Below, piece by piece: positions 9,335 to 17,629 of a DNA stretch of 64,000 nt. The position numbers were made by a program, and so were the translations under genes. Every line of letters begins with the position of its first letter. Position 1 is the stretch's first letter. The stretch comes from an uncultured Flavobacteriaceae bacterium. GTDB taxonomy: Bacteria > Bacteroidota > Bacteroidia > Flavobacteriales > Flavobacteriaceae. The notes beneath the pieces are model-generated. The model ran no database searches, was not told the origin of the DNA, and was given only the letters and a program-made list of their open reading frames with translations. The stretch is taken from the NCBI GenBank assembly GCA_913065125.1, contig CAJYAG010000001.1, positions 1 through 64,000 on the forward strand, written 5' to 3'.

Positions 9335-9858
9335 GAATACTTCTCTTTTAAAATTTGTGTATGATGTGCTGTGTGATACGCTGTCCACATAATAATTTCT
9401 CTAACCGTCATTTTCCCCATTAATGGATGTGGTATTAACAATATATCTAAATCGGTGTCTTTTAATTTATTGGTTTTGTATTGTAATTTTTTATTCTGAA
9501 TGTTAAGTTTGTTTATTAAAATCGTTTTTTCTTGCAAAGAAGGAATCTTTAATTTATTATTAAATTTCATTGCTTTTTCTTGATTCTTAGCTAATTTTTT
9601 TTGATAATTTTTTACAACAACATCGTAACTTCTAGTTGCTCTATTTGATTTTCCAAACTTGTATTTTAAAATAAACTTCGGATAACTCAATGCATTATTT
9701 AAAAGCTGAATAGCATCTGCTAAATGCAAAATATGTTGGCCAAATGTCCATTTGTTTTCTGGACCATTCAACCATTCTTTCTCTGGATGATTCTCTATTA
9801 AATTAAATAATTCTTGGTGTTTTTCTTCGAGAAGCGATATAATTTCACTTTTAGTCAT
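9331..9858 (-). CDS. DinB-fold protein (DUF1569-like)
   Basis: A 175-residue four-helix protein of the DinB/YfiT-like superfamily. The metal-binding His pattern typical of the fold is visible: FGQHILHLAD near residue 45 and a C-terminal AYHTAHHTQILKE. The family includes thiol-dependent transferases and many proteins without known activity. The ATG at 9858 (MTKSEIISLLEE) is the natural start. An in-frame upstream extension would add a hydrophobic, low-complexity stretch not seen in the family. It forms an operon with the following membrane protein. Confidence 0.8.
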   Translation of the reverse strand: MTKSEIISLLEEKHQELFNLIENHPEKEWLNGPENKWTFGQHILHLADAIQLLNNALSYPKFILKYKFGKSNRATRSYDVVVKNYQKKLAKNQEKAMKFNNKLKIPSLQEKTILINKLNIQNKKLQYKTNKLKDTDLDILLIPHPLMGKMTVREIIMWTAYHTAHHTQILKEKYS

Positions 9859-10000
9859 TTTTGTTTTATTACGATGAAGAAATATACAAAATAAAAGCAA
9901 ACTACAACTCACTACAAAAAATATACAGTTGATTACATTTCCTTTTTTTAAGCAGCAAGACTGATATACATTTGTTTTATCTAATAGAAAATATAGAATT

Positions 10001-11380
10001 ATGAAAACCATATCAATTTACAGAAAATCAATTTTAGCGGCAGTATTAGTACTATTTATTTTTACATCTAATTTTGTTGATGCTCAAACAAGTATTACTA
10101 CTTCTAAAGGTAATTCTTATACCATAAACTCTAGTTCAAGTAAAAATGGAGGAGTTCGAACGTATCATGTAAAAAATGGACAAAATGATTTTAGAATAGA
10201 ATATGAAGGAGATATAACTTTATCAAATGATGATAAAGATATTGTTGCAATTTCTAGGGGTGGATTTATTGAAATTAAAAAATCTAGTTTTGGTACTAAG
10301 CGAAGAATTGTAATTCATAATGAAACAGGTACGCTTGTAAAGAAATATTATGTTGGTTGGTCAGAAAAACCTTTTCATCCAGAAGGGAAAAAATGGTTGG
10401 CAGATATTTTACCAGATATTTTAAGAACTACAACCATTGCTGCAAAAAGTAGAGTAGATCGTTTTTACAATAAAGGTGGAGTAAATGGAGTTTTATCCGA
10501 GGTAAGAAAAATGAAAAGTGATTTTGTAAAAGCTGCTTATGTAAAACTATTATTAGAAAAGAATTTAAGTACAAATGATCTGGTGAAAGTTATAGAAACT
10601 ACAGGAAATTATATTAAATCAGATCATTACGTTTCTCAAATCTTAAAGAGCAATCAAAAAGCATTTTTGAAAAATGATAAAACGGTAACAGCATATATTA
10701 ATGCGACAAAAAATATAAAATCTGATCATTACGCAACAGGAATTCTTAAAAAAGTAATTGAAGACAAAAGTATTTCTGACAAACAGTTAAGTAGTTTATT
10801 AGAGATTACTAAAGGAATAAAATCGGATCATTATTTAACTCAGTTGCTTAAAAGCATCATGGAAAACAGAAAAATGAATGATGATAACATGAGTAAAATT
10901 TTAACATTAACTAAAGATATAAAATCAGATCATTATAAAGTTACAATTCTTAAAACAGCATTAAATAATAAAAGTTTATCTAAAAAAGCGCACCAACAAT
11001 TTCTTGCAACAATAAAAGATATAAAGTCAGATCATTATATTTCTAGCATAATTACTGAAATGATGAAAAATAATAATTACAACGCATCATCAATTAATAC
11101 AATGGTAAAAATGGTTGATGAGAATATAAAATCGGATCATTATGTTTCTACAATTTATAAAAAAATTGCTTCTAAAAACTTAACAGAAAATCAATTAATA
11201 ATGATTATAGAATCTTCTGCTAGAACAATGAGTTCAAGTTATTCTTTAACATCTGTTTTGGTAGCGCTATCTGGTCAAGTTAATAAATCGTCAGAAAAAG
11301 TTAAAAATGCATATAGAACTGCAGCAAAAAAAATTAACTCTGACACATATTACGGTAGAGTTATGAAAGCTATAAATTAA
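10001..11380 (+). CDS. Secreted protein with nine 34-residue IKSDHY repeats
   Basis: A 459-residue protein with a signal peptide (cleavage near VDAQ, residue 29), an N-terminal beta-rich region (about residues 30-130), and a C-terminal array of two-helix repeats. The core hexapeptide IKSDHY appears six times at residues 205, 239, 273, 307, 341 and 376, always 34 or 35 residues apart. Degenerate copies at 171 (MKSDFV), 410 (MSSSYS) and 445 (INSDTY) bring the total to nine. Each unit looks like IKSDHY-xxx-ILK, then a turn and an amphipathic helix. Similar SDY/SDH repeat arrays occur in other Bacteroidota envelope proteins, but no function is known to me. It precedes a kinase/regulator cluster on the same strand, 89 bases away. 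Confidence 0.8.
   Translation: MKTISIYRKSILAAVLVLFIFTSNFVDAQTSITTSKGNSYTINSSSSKNGGVRTYHVKNGQNDFRIEYEGDITLSNDDKDIVAISRGGFIEIKKSSFGTKRRIVIHNETGTLVKKYYVGWSEKPFHPEGKKWLADILPDILRTTTIAAKSRVDRFYNKGGVNGVLSEVRKMKSDFVKAAYVKLLLEKNLSTNDLVKVIETTGNYIKSDHYVSQILKSNQKAFLKNDKTVTAYINATKNIKSDHYATGILKKVIEDKSISDKQLSSLLEITKGIKSDHYLTQLLKSIMENRKMNDDNMSKILTLTKDIKSDHYKVTILKTALNNKSLSKKAHQQFLATIKDIKSDHYISSIITEMMKNNNYNASSINTMVKMVDENIKSDHYVSTIYKKIASKNLTENQLIMIIESSARTMSSSYSLTSVLVALSGQVNKSSEKVKNAYRTAAKKINSDTYYGRVMKAIN
10511..11377 (+). repeat. Nine tandem 102-105 bp coding repeats
   Basis: The DNA behind the IKSDHY array repeats every 102 bases (105 once). The core ATAAAATCAGATCATTA recurs with synonymous changes (TCAGAT, TCTGAT, TCGGAT), so selection acts on the peptide and the copies are not recent duplications. 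The first and last two units are degenerate. Confidence 0.75.
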
Positions 11381-11397
11381 TTACAATGAATTTAAAA

Positions 11398-11434
11398 CTC
11401 AATTTTAACTAAATTAATTTCAGTTAAGATTGAG
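11398..11434. repeat. Inverted repeat between repeat protein and kinase gene
   Basis: CTCAATTTTAACT (11398-11410) and AGTTAAGATTGAG (11422-11434) form a 13-bp stem with one G:T pair and an 11-base loop. It could act as a terminator for the repeat-protein gene, although no long T run follows, or as an operator. A TATCTTTA box follows at once at 11435. Confidence 0.5.
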
Positions 11435-11469
11435 TATCTTTATATACATTAAACCAAACTAACTTTCTT

Positions 11470-12483
11470 TTGAAAAAACACTTTATAATTATTTTTTCTA
11501 GCATTGTTGTAAGCACAATACTAAGCTATTATTTAGTGATAAGCGGTTCTACCCAAGAAGTAGTATTTAGTTTTACAATTGCGTCATTAGCATCGTTTAC
11601 AGGTATTTTTATTAGCTATGTTTTGTTTTATGTTGTTAAAAAATTAGACAGTTATTTTCCTTGGCAAACGCAAACAAATAACAGATTATTTTTAGGTTTT
11701 ATCATTCAATATGTAATTACAGTTTGTTTGGCAATTGGTTTATTTTATGTTTACACAAGTATTTTCAAAGCTGAAGTAGATTTTTTTTATGATCATAAAG
11801 AGCTGCTAATAAAATTGTCTATTTTGTTATGTATTATTTTACTGATTTATTCAGTGATATATTTTGCATTTTACTCATATTATTCTTTTGCTACATTGCA
11901 AATTGAATCTGTTAAACAAGAACGCAAACAAATAGATTTACAATTAAAAGCACTGAAATCTCAGTTAAGTCCACACTTTTTATTCAACTCTTTAAATACA
12001 GTTTCTTCATTAGTCTTTGTTGATAAATGGAAAGCAAAATTGTTTATAAGAAGGTTGGCAAACCTGTATAATTATACTTTACAAAGTTATCATTCAAAGC
12101 TAATTACTTTAAAAGAAGAATTAGATTTTGTTGCATCCTACCAGTATTTATTAGCGATAAGATTTGAGGATAAATTCAAAGCAAACATTACTATTAATGA
12201 CGATTTATTGGAAACTAAAATTCCGCCATTAAGTTTACAAATGTTGGTTGAAAATGCCGTAAAACACAATACAATGAGTATTGATAATCCTTTACTAATT
12301 GAAGTGTTTATTGAAGGTGATTTTATTTGTATTCAGAATACAATTACAGAATCACCAAAAGATAAAGCATCTTTTAAAGTAGGATTAAAAAATATAAATA
12401 AACGGTATTTATTACTAGTTAATAAAGGAATTTCTATCAGTAATGGAGAAAAATTTACAGTTAAAATTCCAATTATTAGATGA
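11470..12483 (+). CDS. LytS-type sensor histidine kinase
   Basis: A 337-residue membrane kinase with four hydrophobic segments in the first 135 residues, a short coiled linker and a His_kinase domain. The phosphoacceptor is His169 in QLSPHFLFNSLN. The ATP-binding N box is LVENAVKHN (about 259-267), and a G-box-like VGLKNI follows. The start codon is TTG; no ATG precedes the first membrane segment. The stop overlaps the ATG of the next gene by 4 bases. With the downstream LytTR regulator it forms a two-component system of the LytS/LytR type. The signal sensed is unknown. Confidence 0.87.
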   Translation: MKKHFIIIFSSIVVSTILSYYLVISGSTQEVVFSFTIASLASFTGIFISYVLFYVVKKLDSYFPWQTQTNNRLFLGFIIQYVITVCLAIGLFYVYTSIFKAEVDFFYDHKELLIKLSILLCIILLIYSVIYFAFYSYYSFATLQIESVKQERKQIDLQLKALKSQLSPHFLFNSLNTVSSLVFVDKWKAKLFIRRLANLYNYTLQSYHSKLITLKEELDFVASYQYLLAIRFEDKFKANITINDDLLETKIPPLSLQMLVENAVKHNTMSIDNPLLIEVFIEGDFICIQNTITESPKDKASFKVGLKNINKRYLLLVNKGISISNGEKFTVKIPIIR

Positions 12484-13502
12484 GAAAATTATTTATACAT
12501 ACTTCGTTATTTCGATTTTTAAGCCCAATTTTTACTGGAGTTGTAGCTTACTTATTAATTTTGTTAATCAACAATAATATTGGACAATTACAAGAACAAT
12601 TTTTAGGACAAGAACTATATGTAAGCATTACACTGTCTTATATAGTTCATGAATTTTCTCGTTTTTTATTATGGCTTTTTAAATACATTCCATTTCAGAC
12701 AGGATCAGTATTTAAACTCATTTTACACTGTGTTTTAGCGATAATTCTAAGTGTAGTCTTAATAACACTTTTAATTGAATTATATTATCAACAAGTTGCT
12801 GGATTTTCGCCCTCAATAAAGGAAATAATTACATTTAATAGTGTTTATTGTTGTATTCCTGTTTCTTACGTTTTATTACATATAAGTCATCAATATTTAT
12901 ACAAAATTAATACACAAAAATTAGATTATGAAATTCTAATCAAACAAAATATTGAAGAAGATTTTAAACAATTTAAAAGAGAAATCAATCCAGAATTACT
13001 GTTTGAAAGTTTTGAAATGTTGCTGATTCTTATTGATGAAAATATTGATAAAGTTGATGAGTTTATTGATCATTTATCAACCATTTATAGATACATTTTA
13101 TCTAGCAGAAAAAATCAATTAGTTTCATTTAATGAAGAGAAAGAGGTACTAAAAGAATTCGTAAAACTCTACAATCATTTGCCTTATAGAAATGTAATTA
13201 TTTCAGTAAAAGAAAATGCAAATTTTTTAATTGTTCCAGGAACATTACTTTTTGTTATTGAACAAATTATCAAAACAACAATAGTTTCATCAAAAGTTTC
13301 TTTAGATATAGAAATCTTTTTTTATGAAACAAATTTTACAATAAGTTACGCAACCGAAGACAAAATAAATAATGAGTTTAGCATTAAAAAAATAGAAGAA
13401 ATAGCTAGGGTTTATAGTGTTTACAATGTTCATCAACTAGAATTAAAGGAAATTAAAGACCGCAGAGTTATATCAATTCCGAAGTTAGAAATTAAAGATT
13501 AG
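12480..13502 (+). CDS. Degenerate LytS-type kinase homologue (pseudokinase)
   Basis: A 340-residue protein with the same architecture as its upstream neighbour: four membrane segments (to about residue 137), a linker, then a His_kinase-like region. The catalytic residues are gone. The phosphoacceptor motif reads REINPELLFESFEML, with Glu172 where His169 stands in the neighbour. The N-box region reads FVIEQIIKTTI, with no Asn or His, and no Gly-rich ATP lid is visible. The reading frame is intact and overlaps its neighbour by 4 bases, so it looks maintained rather than decaying. A regulatory partner that heterodimerises with the active kinase is a reasonable inference. Confidence 0.82.
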   Translation: MRKLFIHTSLFRFLSPIFTGVVAYLLILLINNNIGQLQEQFLGQELYVSITLSYIVHEFSRFLLWLFKYIPFQTGSVFKLILHCVLAIILSVVLITLLIELYYQQVAGFSPSIKEIITFNSVYCCIPVSYVLLHISHQYLYKINTQKLDYEILIKQNIEEDFKQFKREINPELLFESFEMLLILIDENIDKVDEFIDHLSTIYRYILSSRKNQLVSFNEEKEVLKEFVKLYNHLPYRNVIISVKENANFLIVPGTLLFVIEQIIKTTIVSSKVSLDIEIFFYETNFTISYATEDKINNEFSIKKIEEIARVYSVYNVHQLELKEIKDRRVISIPKLEIKD

Positions 13503-13505
13503 AAA

Positions 13506-14261
13506 ATGAAAATAGTAATTATAGAAGATGAAATTTTAGCGATAGAAAAACTAGAACGTTATTTGTCTAAGTACAATACAAATATTGCTGTTGTAGAAAA
13601 ACTTTCTAGTATTACAGAAGCTGTTTCTTGGTTTCAAAAAAAGGAAGAATACGACGTGGTTTTTATGGATATTCAACTAACTGACGGATTGAGTTTCGAA
13701 ATTTTTAATCAAGTAAGTATCTCCAAACCTGTAATTTTTACAACTGCTTTTGATGAATATGCAATTGATGCTTTTAAAGTAAATAGTATTGATTACATTC
13801 TAAAACCAATCACATTTACAGATATTTCAAAAGCGATGAGTAAACTTACTGAAATGGAAAAAGTTTTTACCGGCAACGATTCTATGATTAATGTGGTAAA
13901 GCAAATTGCAGAGAAAAAAACTAAAGATCGATTTTTAGTTCGATTAGGAAATCATATACATTCTATTAAAACTTCTGAAATTTCATTGTTCTATGCAGAT
14001 GGAAGAATCGTTTATTTAATTACAAATACTAAAAGAAAATATATTTTAGATTTTAAATTAGAAAGTTTAGAAGAAATTTTAAGTCCAACAGAGTTTTTTA
14101 GAGTCAATAGAACATTTATTGTAAATATTTCTGACATTCAAGATGTATTGGTGTATTCTAACAGTAGATTAAAAATTACATCTATAGTTTTTAATGAAAA
14201 AGAAATCATTGTAAGTAGAGAAAAAGTAAACGCTTTTAAAACTTGGTTTGCGGGTAATTAG
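13506..14261 (+). CDS. LytTR-family response regulator
   Basis: A 251-residue two-domain regulator. The receiver domain has the acidic pocket (IIEDE) and phosphoacceptor Asp55 in VVFMDIQLTDG, a Thr in FTTAFDEYA, and the Lys in YILKPIT. A LytTR DNA-binding domain covers about residues 140-250 (RFLVRLGNHIHSIKTSEISL, then FRVNRTFIVNI). It begins 3 bases after the pseudokinase stop and completes a three-gene operon. LytTR proteins bind short direct repeats. The target here is unknown, with the upstream repeat-protein gene an obvious candidate. Confidence 0.92.
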   Translation: MKIVIIEDEILAIEKLERYLSKYNTNIAVVEKLSSITEAVSWFQKKEEYDVVFMDIQLTDGLSFEIFNQVSISKPVIFTTAFDEYAIDAFKVNSIDYILKPITFTDISKAMSKLTEMEKVFTGNDSMINVVKQIAEKKTKDRFLVRLGNHIHSIKTSEISLFYADGRIVYLITNTKRKYILDFKLESLEEILSPTEFFRVNRTFIVNISDIQDVLVYSNSRLKITSIVFNEKEIIVSREKVNAFKTWFAGN

Positions 14262-14279
14262 TTTTAATCAAATTAGCAA

Positions 14280-14834
14280 TTACAAATCCTCAGTAAAATG
14301 TTTTCGCGTTTTCTTTTGAGAAAACTTTTCTTCATTATAATTTTTTGAAGCATTTTTTGCGATTGATAAAGTTTTCCAATCGGTATTTTTAGTCATTTTT
14401 CCTATCACTACAATTTGTCCGATATGATAAGAATAATGGCACAATTGTCTGTTTATTGCTTCTGCAATTGTATGTCCTTCATTTCTGATGTAGACAATTG
14501 TATCGCTGTTTTCTGGAGTAATTTTATGTAAACTATCAAACAAACATTGCCAACCTTTTTCCCAATCAGCAATCATTTCTTCTTTAGAATTGTAAGAGTT
14601 TATAAATTCATCGTCTCTATTTCTCCAAGATTTTTCTCCGTCTTCTGTTAAAAAGTTTGTCCAACGAGACAACATATTTCCAGAAATGTGTTTTACGATG
14701 GTTGCAACAGAATTACTCTCATCGTTATATTGCCAAAAAAGTTGCTCTTTTGTCAATTGATGAAAAGTTTTATCACCCAAACTTTTATTGTATTCAAACT
14801 GTTTTAGTACGCTTGGAAGGTATGAAGAATCCAT
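14280..14834 (-). CDS. DinB-fold protein, DUF1572 family
   Basis: A 184-residue protein of the DUF1572 branch of the DinB superfamily. Signature pieces are VATIVKHISGNMLSRWTNFLTEDGEKSWRNRD and the C-terminal QLCHYSYHIGQIVVIGKM, which supply the three His residues of the metal site. The biochemical role of this family is not established. It stands alone, convergent with the LytTR regulator. Confidence 0.85.
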   Translation of the reverse strand: MDSSYLPSVLKQFEYNKSLGDKTFHQLTKEQLFWQYNDESNSVATIVKHISGNMLSRWTNFLTEDGEKSWRNRDDEFINSYNSKEEMIADWEKGWQCLFDSLHKITPENSDTIVYIRNEGHTIAEAINRQLCHYSYHIGQIVVIGKMTKNTDWKTLSIAKNASKNYNEEKFSQKKTRKHFTEDL

Positions 14835-14876
14835 TTTGTTAGTGTTGTTGAATTTGACAATAAAGATACATTTTAT

Positions 14877-15359
14877 TTACAATTCTTTTGGTATAAATAG
14901 TAGAGCAGCACCATTAATACAATGACGTAGACCAGTTGTTTCTTTGGGGCCGTCTTCAAAAGAATGCCCTAAATGTCCACCACAAGTATTGCATTTTAAC
15001 TCGGTTCTTGCAAAGCCAATTTCATAATCAACATCAAGCTCAACATTCTTTTTAATGGCTCTATCAAAACTAGGCCAACCAGAGCCTGAATCATATTTAA
15101 ATTTAGATAAATACAAAGGTGTTTTACAAGCAGCACACACGTAAACTCCTTCAGCTTTAGTATTGTTATATGGATGCGAAAAAGGAGTTTCTGTACCCGA
15201 TTCTCTTAATACAAAAAATGCTTCTGGAGATAGTATATTTCTCCATTCAGTTTCTGTTTTAGTAATTTTATATCCTTGTTTTTTCTCTTCTTTATCTTGA
15301 GCATTCGTTGCGCAACTAATAAATAAAATCAAGATAATTATAGAAAGTAATTTTTGCAT
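14877..15359 (-). CDS. msrB: Peptide-methionine (R)-S-oxide reductase, lipoprotein form
   Basis: MsrB reduces methionine-R-sulfoxide in oxidised proteins. Two zinc-binding CxxC pairs (VCAACKTPL and LKCNTCGGHLGH), the GSGWPSF block and the catalytic Cys in LRHCINGAALLF are all present. The N-terminus (MQKLLSIIILILFISCATNA) is a lipoprotein signal, so this copy acts outside the cytoplasm, probably on periplasmic or surface proteins. Most family members have Ser after Asn in the catalytic block (CINSA); here it is Gly. The length of 160 suits a single MsrB domain plus signal. Confidence 0.93.
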   Translation of the reverse strand: MQKLLSIIILILFISCATNAQDKEEKKQGYKITKTETEWRNILSPEAFFVLRESGTETPFSHPYNNTKAEGVYVCAACKTPLYLSKFKYDSGSGWPSFDRAIKKNVELDVDYEIGFARTELKCNTCGGHLGHSFEDGPKETTGLRHCINGAALLFIPKEL

Positions 15360-15470
15360 TTTTGGTTGATTTTTACTGTAGGTCGATTCTAATCAAATCA
15401 TCTTACAAGAAAGACATTTTATTTTAAATAGAATATGTAAATTTACGTTTCGTTAAATGGATATAATATC

Positions 15471-16292
15471 ATGAATAGAACTATGAAAAAAATAACGATT
15501 TTAGTACTTGTATCAATCTTTTTAGTACAATGTAGTACAGTGCCAATTACAGGTAGAAAAAGAATTGCACCTGTTGAAGATTCACAAGTTTTACCTTCAA
15601 GTTTTGCGCAATACAAAGGTTTTTTAGAGAAAAATGAAAAATCTAAAGATGTTGAAAAAACAAAACAAATTAAAGATATAGGAAAAAGAATTTCTGTTGC
15701 TGTAGATAAATTTATGCGTGCCAATAACATGGTAGAAGAAGCAGATTCTTATAAATGGGAGTTTAATTTAATAGAAGATAAAACTGTAAATGCTTGGTGT
15801 TTGCCTGGAGGAAAAGTAGTTTTTTATACCGGAATTTTACCAATTTGTGAAAATGAAGACGGAATTGCAGCTGTTATGGGGCACGAAGTTGCGCATGCGT
15901 TTGCAAAACACGGTCAAGAAAGAATGAGAAATGGCCAGATTCAAGCTTTAGGTGGAATTGCTGTTGCATACGGAACAAAAGATGATGACAATTCTAAAAT
16001 TTGGAATATGGTTTATGGAGTTGGCTCTCAAGTTGGTATGTTAGCCTATAGCAGAACTCACGAATCTGAAGCAGACAAATTGGGGTTAATATTTATGATT
16101 ATGGCCGGTTATAACGGAGAAGAAGCTGCTCAAGTTTGGGTAAGAATGAGTAAAAGAGCTGGGAAATCTTCTCAACCAGAATTTTTAAGTACGCATCCTT
16201 CAAACGAATCAAGAATAAAAACATTAAAAGCCTATTTACCAGAAGCAAGAGCTTTGGCTAAAAAATTCAATGCAACTCCAATTGTAAAATAA
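15471..16292 (+). CDS. M48-family metalloprotease lipoprotein
   Basis: A 273-residue secreted zinc protease of the M48 family (BepA/LoiP-like). The N-terminus carries a lipobox (FLVQC). The catalytic motif is MGHEVAHAFAKHGQ (HExxH) and the third ligand is in ESEADKLGL. The opening VPITGRKRIAPVED is typical of M48 lipoproteins of Bacteroidota. Such proteins take part in outer-membrane protein quality control. A second ATG at 15483 is an equally good start. Confidence 0.92.
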   Translation: MNRTMKKITILVLVSIFLVQCSTVPITGRKRIAPVEDSQVLPSSFAQYKGFLEKNEKSKDVEKTKQIKDIGKRISVAVDKFMRANNMVEEADSYKWEFNLIEDKTVNAWCLPGGKVVFYTGILPICENEDGIAAVMGHEVAHAFAKHGQERMRNGQIQALGGIAVAYGTKDDDNSKIWNMVYGVGSQVGMLAYSRTHESEADKLGLIFMIMAGYNGEEAAQVWVRMSKRAGKSSQPEFLSTHPSNESRIKTLKAYLPEARALAKKFNATPIVK

Positions 16293-16333
16293 AAGTTTAT
16301 CTTGTGTTCTCAAACTAACTAAATTTTATTTTC

Positions 16334-17629
16334 ATGCTAAACATAGGGGACAAAAAGCTTATTAATGGTTGGGCTTTTTACGATTGGGCTAATTCTGTAT
16401 ACTCATTAGTGATCAGTACAGCAGTTTTTCCGTTGTATTTTACAGCAATTACAAAAGGAAAAACCGTTCGATTTTTAGGAACTGATTGGGATCACCCAGA
16501 TACGCTATATAGTTATGCACTCTCATTTTCTTTTTTGATAGTCGCATTTATGTCTCCAATTTTATCTGGTATTGCAGATTATACTGGAAGCAAGAAAAAA
16601 TTTATGAAATTTTTCTGTGCATTAGGTGCAATTTCCGTGATGAGTTTATACTTTTTTGAGAGTGTTGATACTGTTTGGATTGGAATTGTTTTTACCATGT
16701 TTGCAAGTATTGGTTTTTGGTCAAGTATCGTTTTTTACAATGCTTATTTACCAGAAGTTGCCAAACCAGAACAACAAGATAGAGCAAGTGCAAAAGGATT
16801 TATCTTCGGTTATGCAGGTTCGGTTATTTTATTGATTATCAACCTGATAATGATTCAAATGCCTGAGGCATTCGGAATTACATCTGGAATGGCTTCTCGT
16901 ATTTCTTTTGTGATGGTAGGTTTGTGGTGGATTGGTTTTGCTCAAATTACTTTTAAAAGATTACCAGACGACATTTACAATAGAAAACCAGAGAAAGATT
17001 ATATCTGGAAAGGTTTTAAAGAACTAAAAAAAGTTTGGAAAGAGTTGCGTAATTACTCAAATTTAAAACGATTTTTAATTGCATTTTTCTTGTTAAGTAT
17101 TGGAGTCCAAACCATTATTTTAATGGCAGCAATTTTTGGTTCTAGCGAATTAGGATTGCCAACCATGAATTTAATTGTAACTATTTTATTAGTGCAAATT
17201 GTTGCAATTGTTGGAGCTGCATTATTTTCGAGAATTTCTGAGAAATATGGAAATATCAAAGCAATTAAAATTACAATTCTTACTTGGATGTTGGTTTGTT
17301 TTGCAGCCTTTATGTTGGATAAAAGCCAAGAAAATGTTGCCTTGTATTTTTATGGATTAGGCGGAATGTTAGGGTTGGTACAAGGAGCAATACAATCGTT
17401 AACACGTTCAACCTATTCTAAATTATTACCAGAAACTCAAGATCATGCTACTTATTTTAGCTTTTATGATGTTACAGAAAAAATAGCAATTGTTTTAGGA
17501 ACTTTTGTTTACGGATTGTTATATGCTATTACAGATTCGATGCAGTGGAGCGTTTTGTCTTTAGCAATTTTCTTTTTAGCTTCTTTTATTGTAATCAGTA
17601 CTTTAAAGAAAACAAAACACGTACGTTAA
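16334..17629 (+). CDS. MFS transporter, UMF1 (Atg22-like) family
   Basis: A 431-residue transporter with about twelve membrane segments. The N-terminus (INGWAFYDWANSVYSLVIST) is the signature of the UMF1/Atg22-like family, and the second half contains GLGGMLGLVQGAIQSLTRS. In yeast, Atg22 exports amino acids from the vacuole; substrates of bacterial members are unknown. Its stop codon abuts the stop of the convergent P1 peptidase. Confidence 0.9.
   Translation: MLNIGDKKLINGWAFYDWANSVYSLVISTAVFPLYFTAITKGKTVRFLGTDWDHPDTLYSYALSFSFLIVAFMSPILSGIADYTGSKKKFMKFFCALGAISVMSLYFFESVDTVWIGIVFTMFASIGFWSSIVFYNAYLPEVAKPEQQDRASAKGFIFGYAGSVILLIINLIMIQMPEAFGITSGMASRISFVMVGLWWIGFAQITFKRLPDDIYNRKPEKDYIWKGFKELKKVWKELRNYSNLKRFLIAFFLLSIGVQTIILMAAIFGSSELGLPTMNLIVTILLVQIVAIVGAALFSRISEKYGNIKAIKITILTWMLVCFAAFMLDKSQENVALYFYGLGGMLGLVQGAIQSLTRSTYSKLLPETQDHATYFSFYDVTEKIAIVLGTFVYGLLYAITDSMQWSVLSLAIFFLASFIVISTLKKTKHVR

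Noticed and set aside
10511..11377. CRISPR array or satellite DNA
   Set aside because: The 102-base periodicity is coding: copies differ mainly at synonymous positions and keep one frame.
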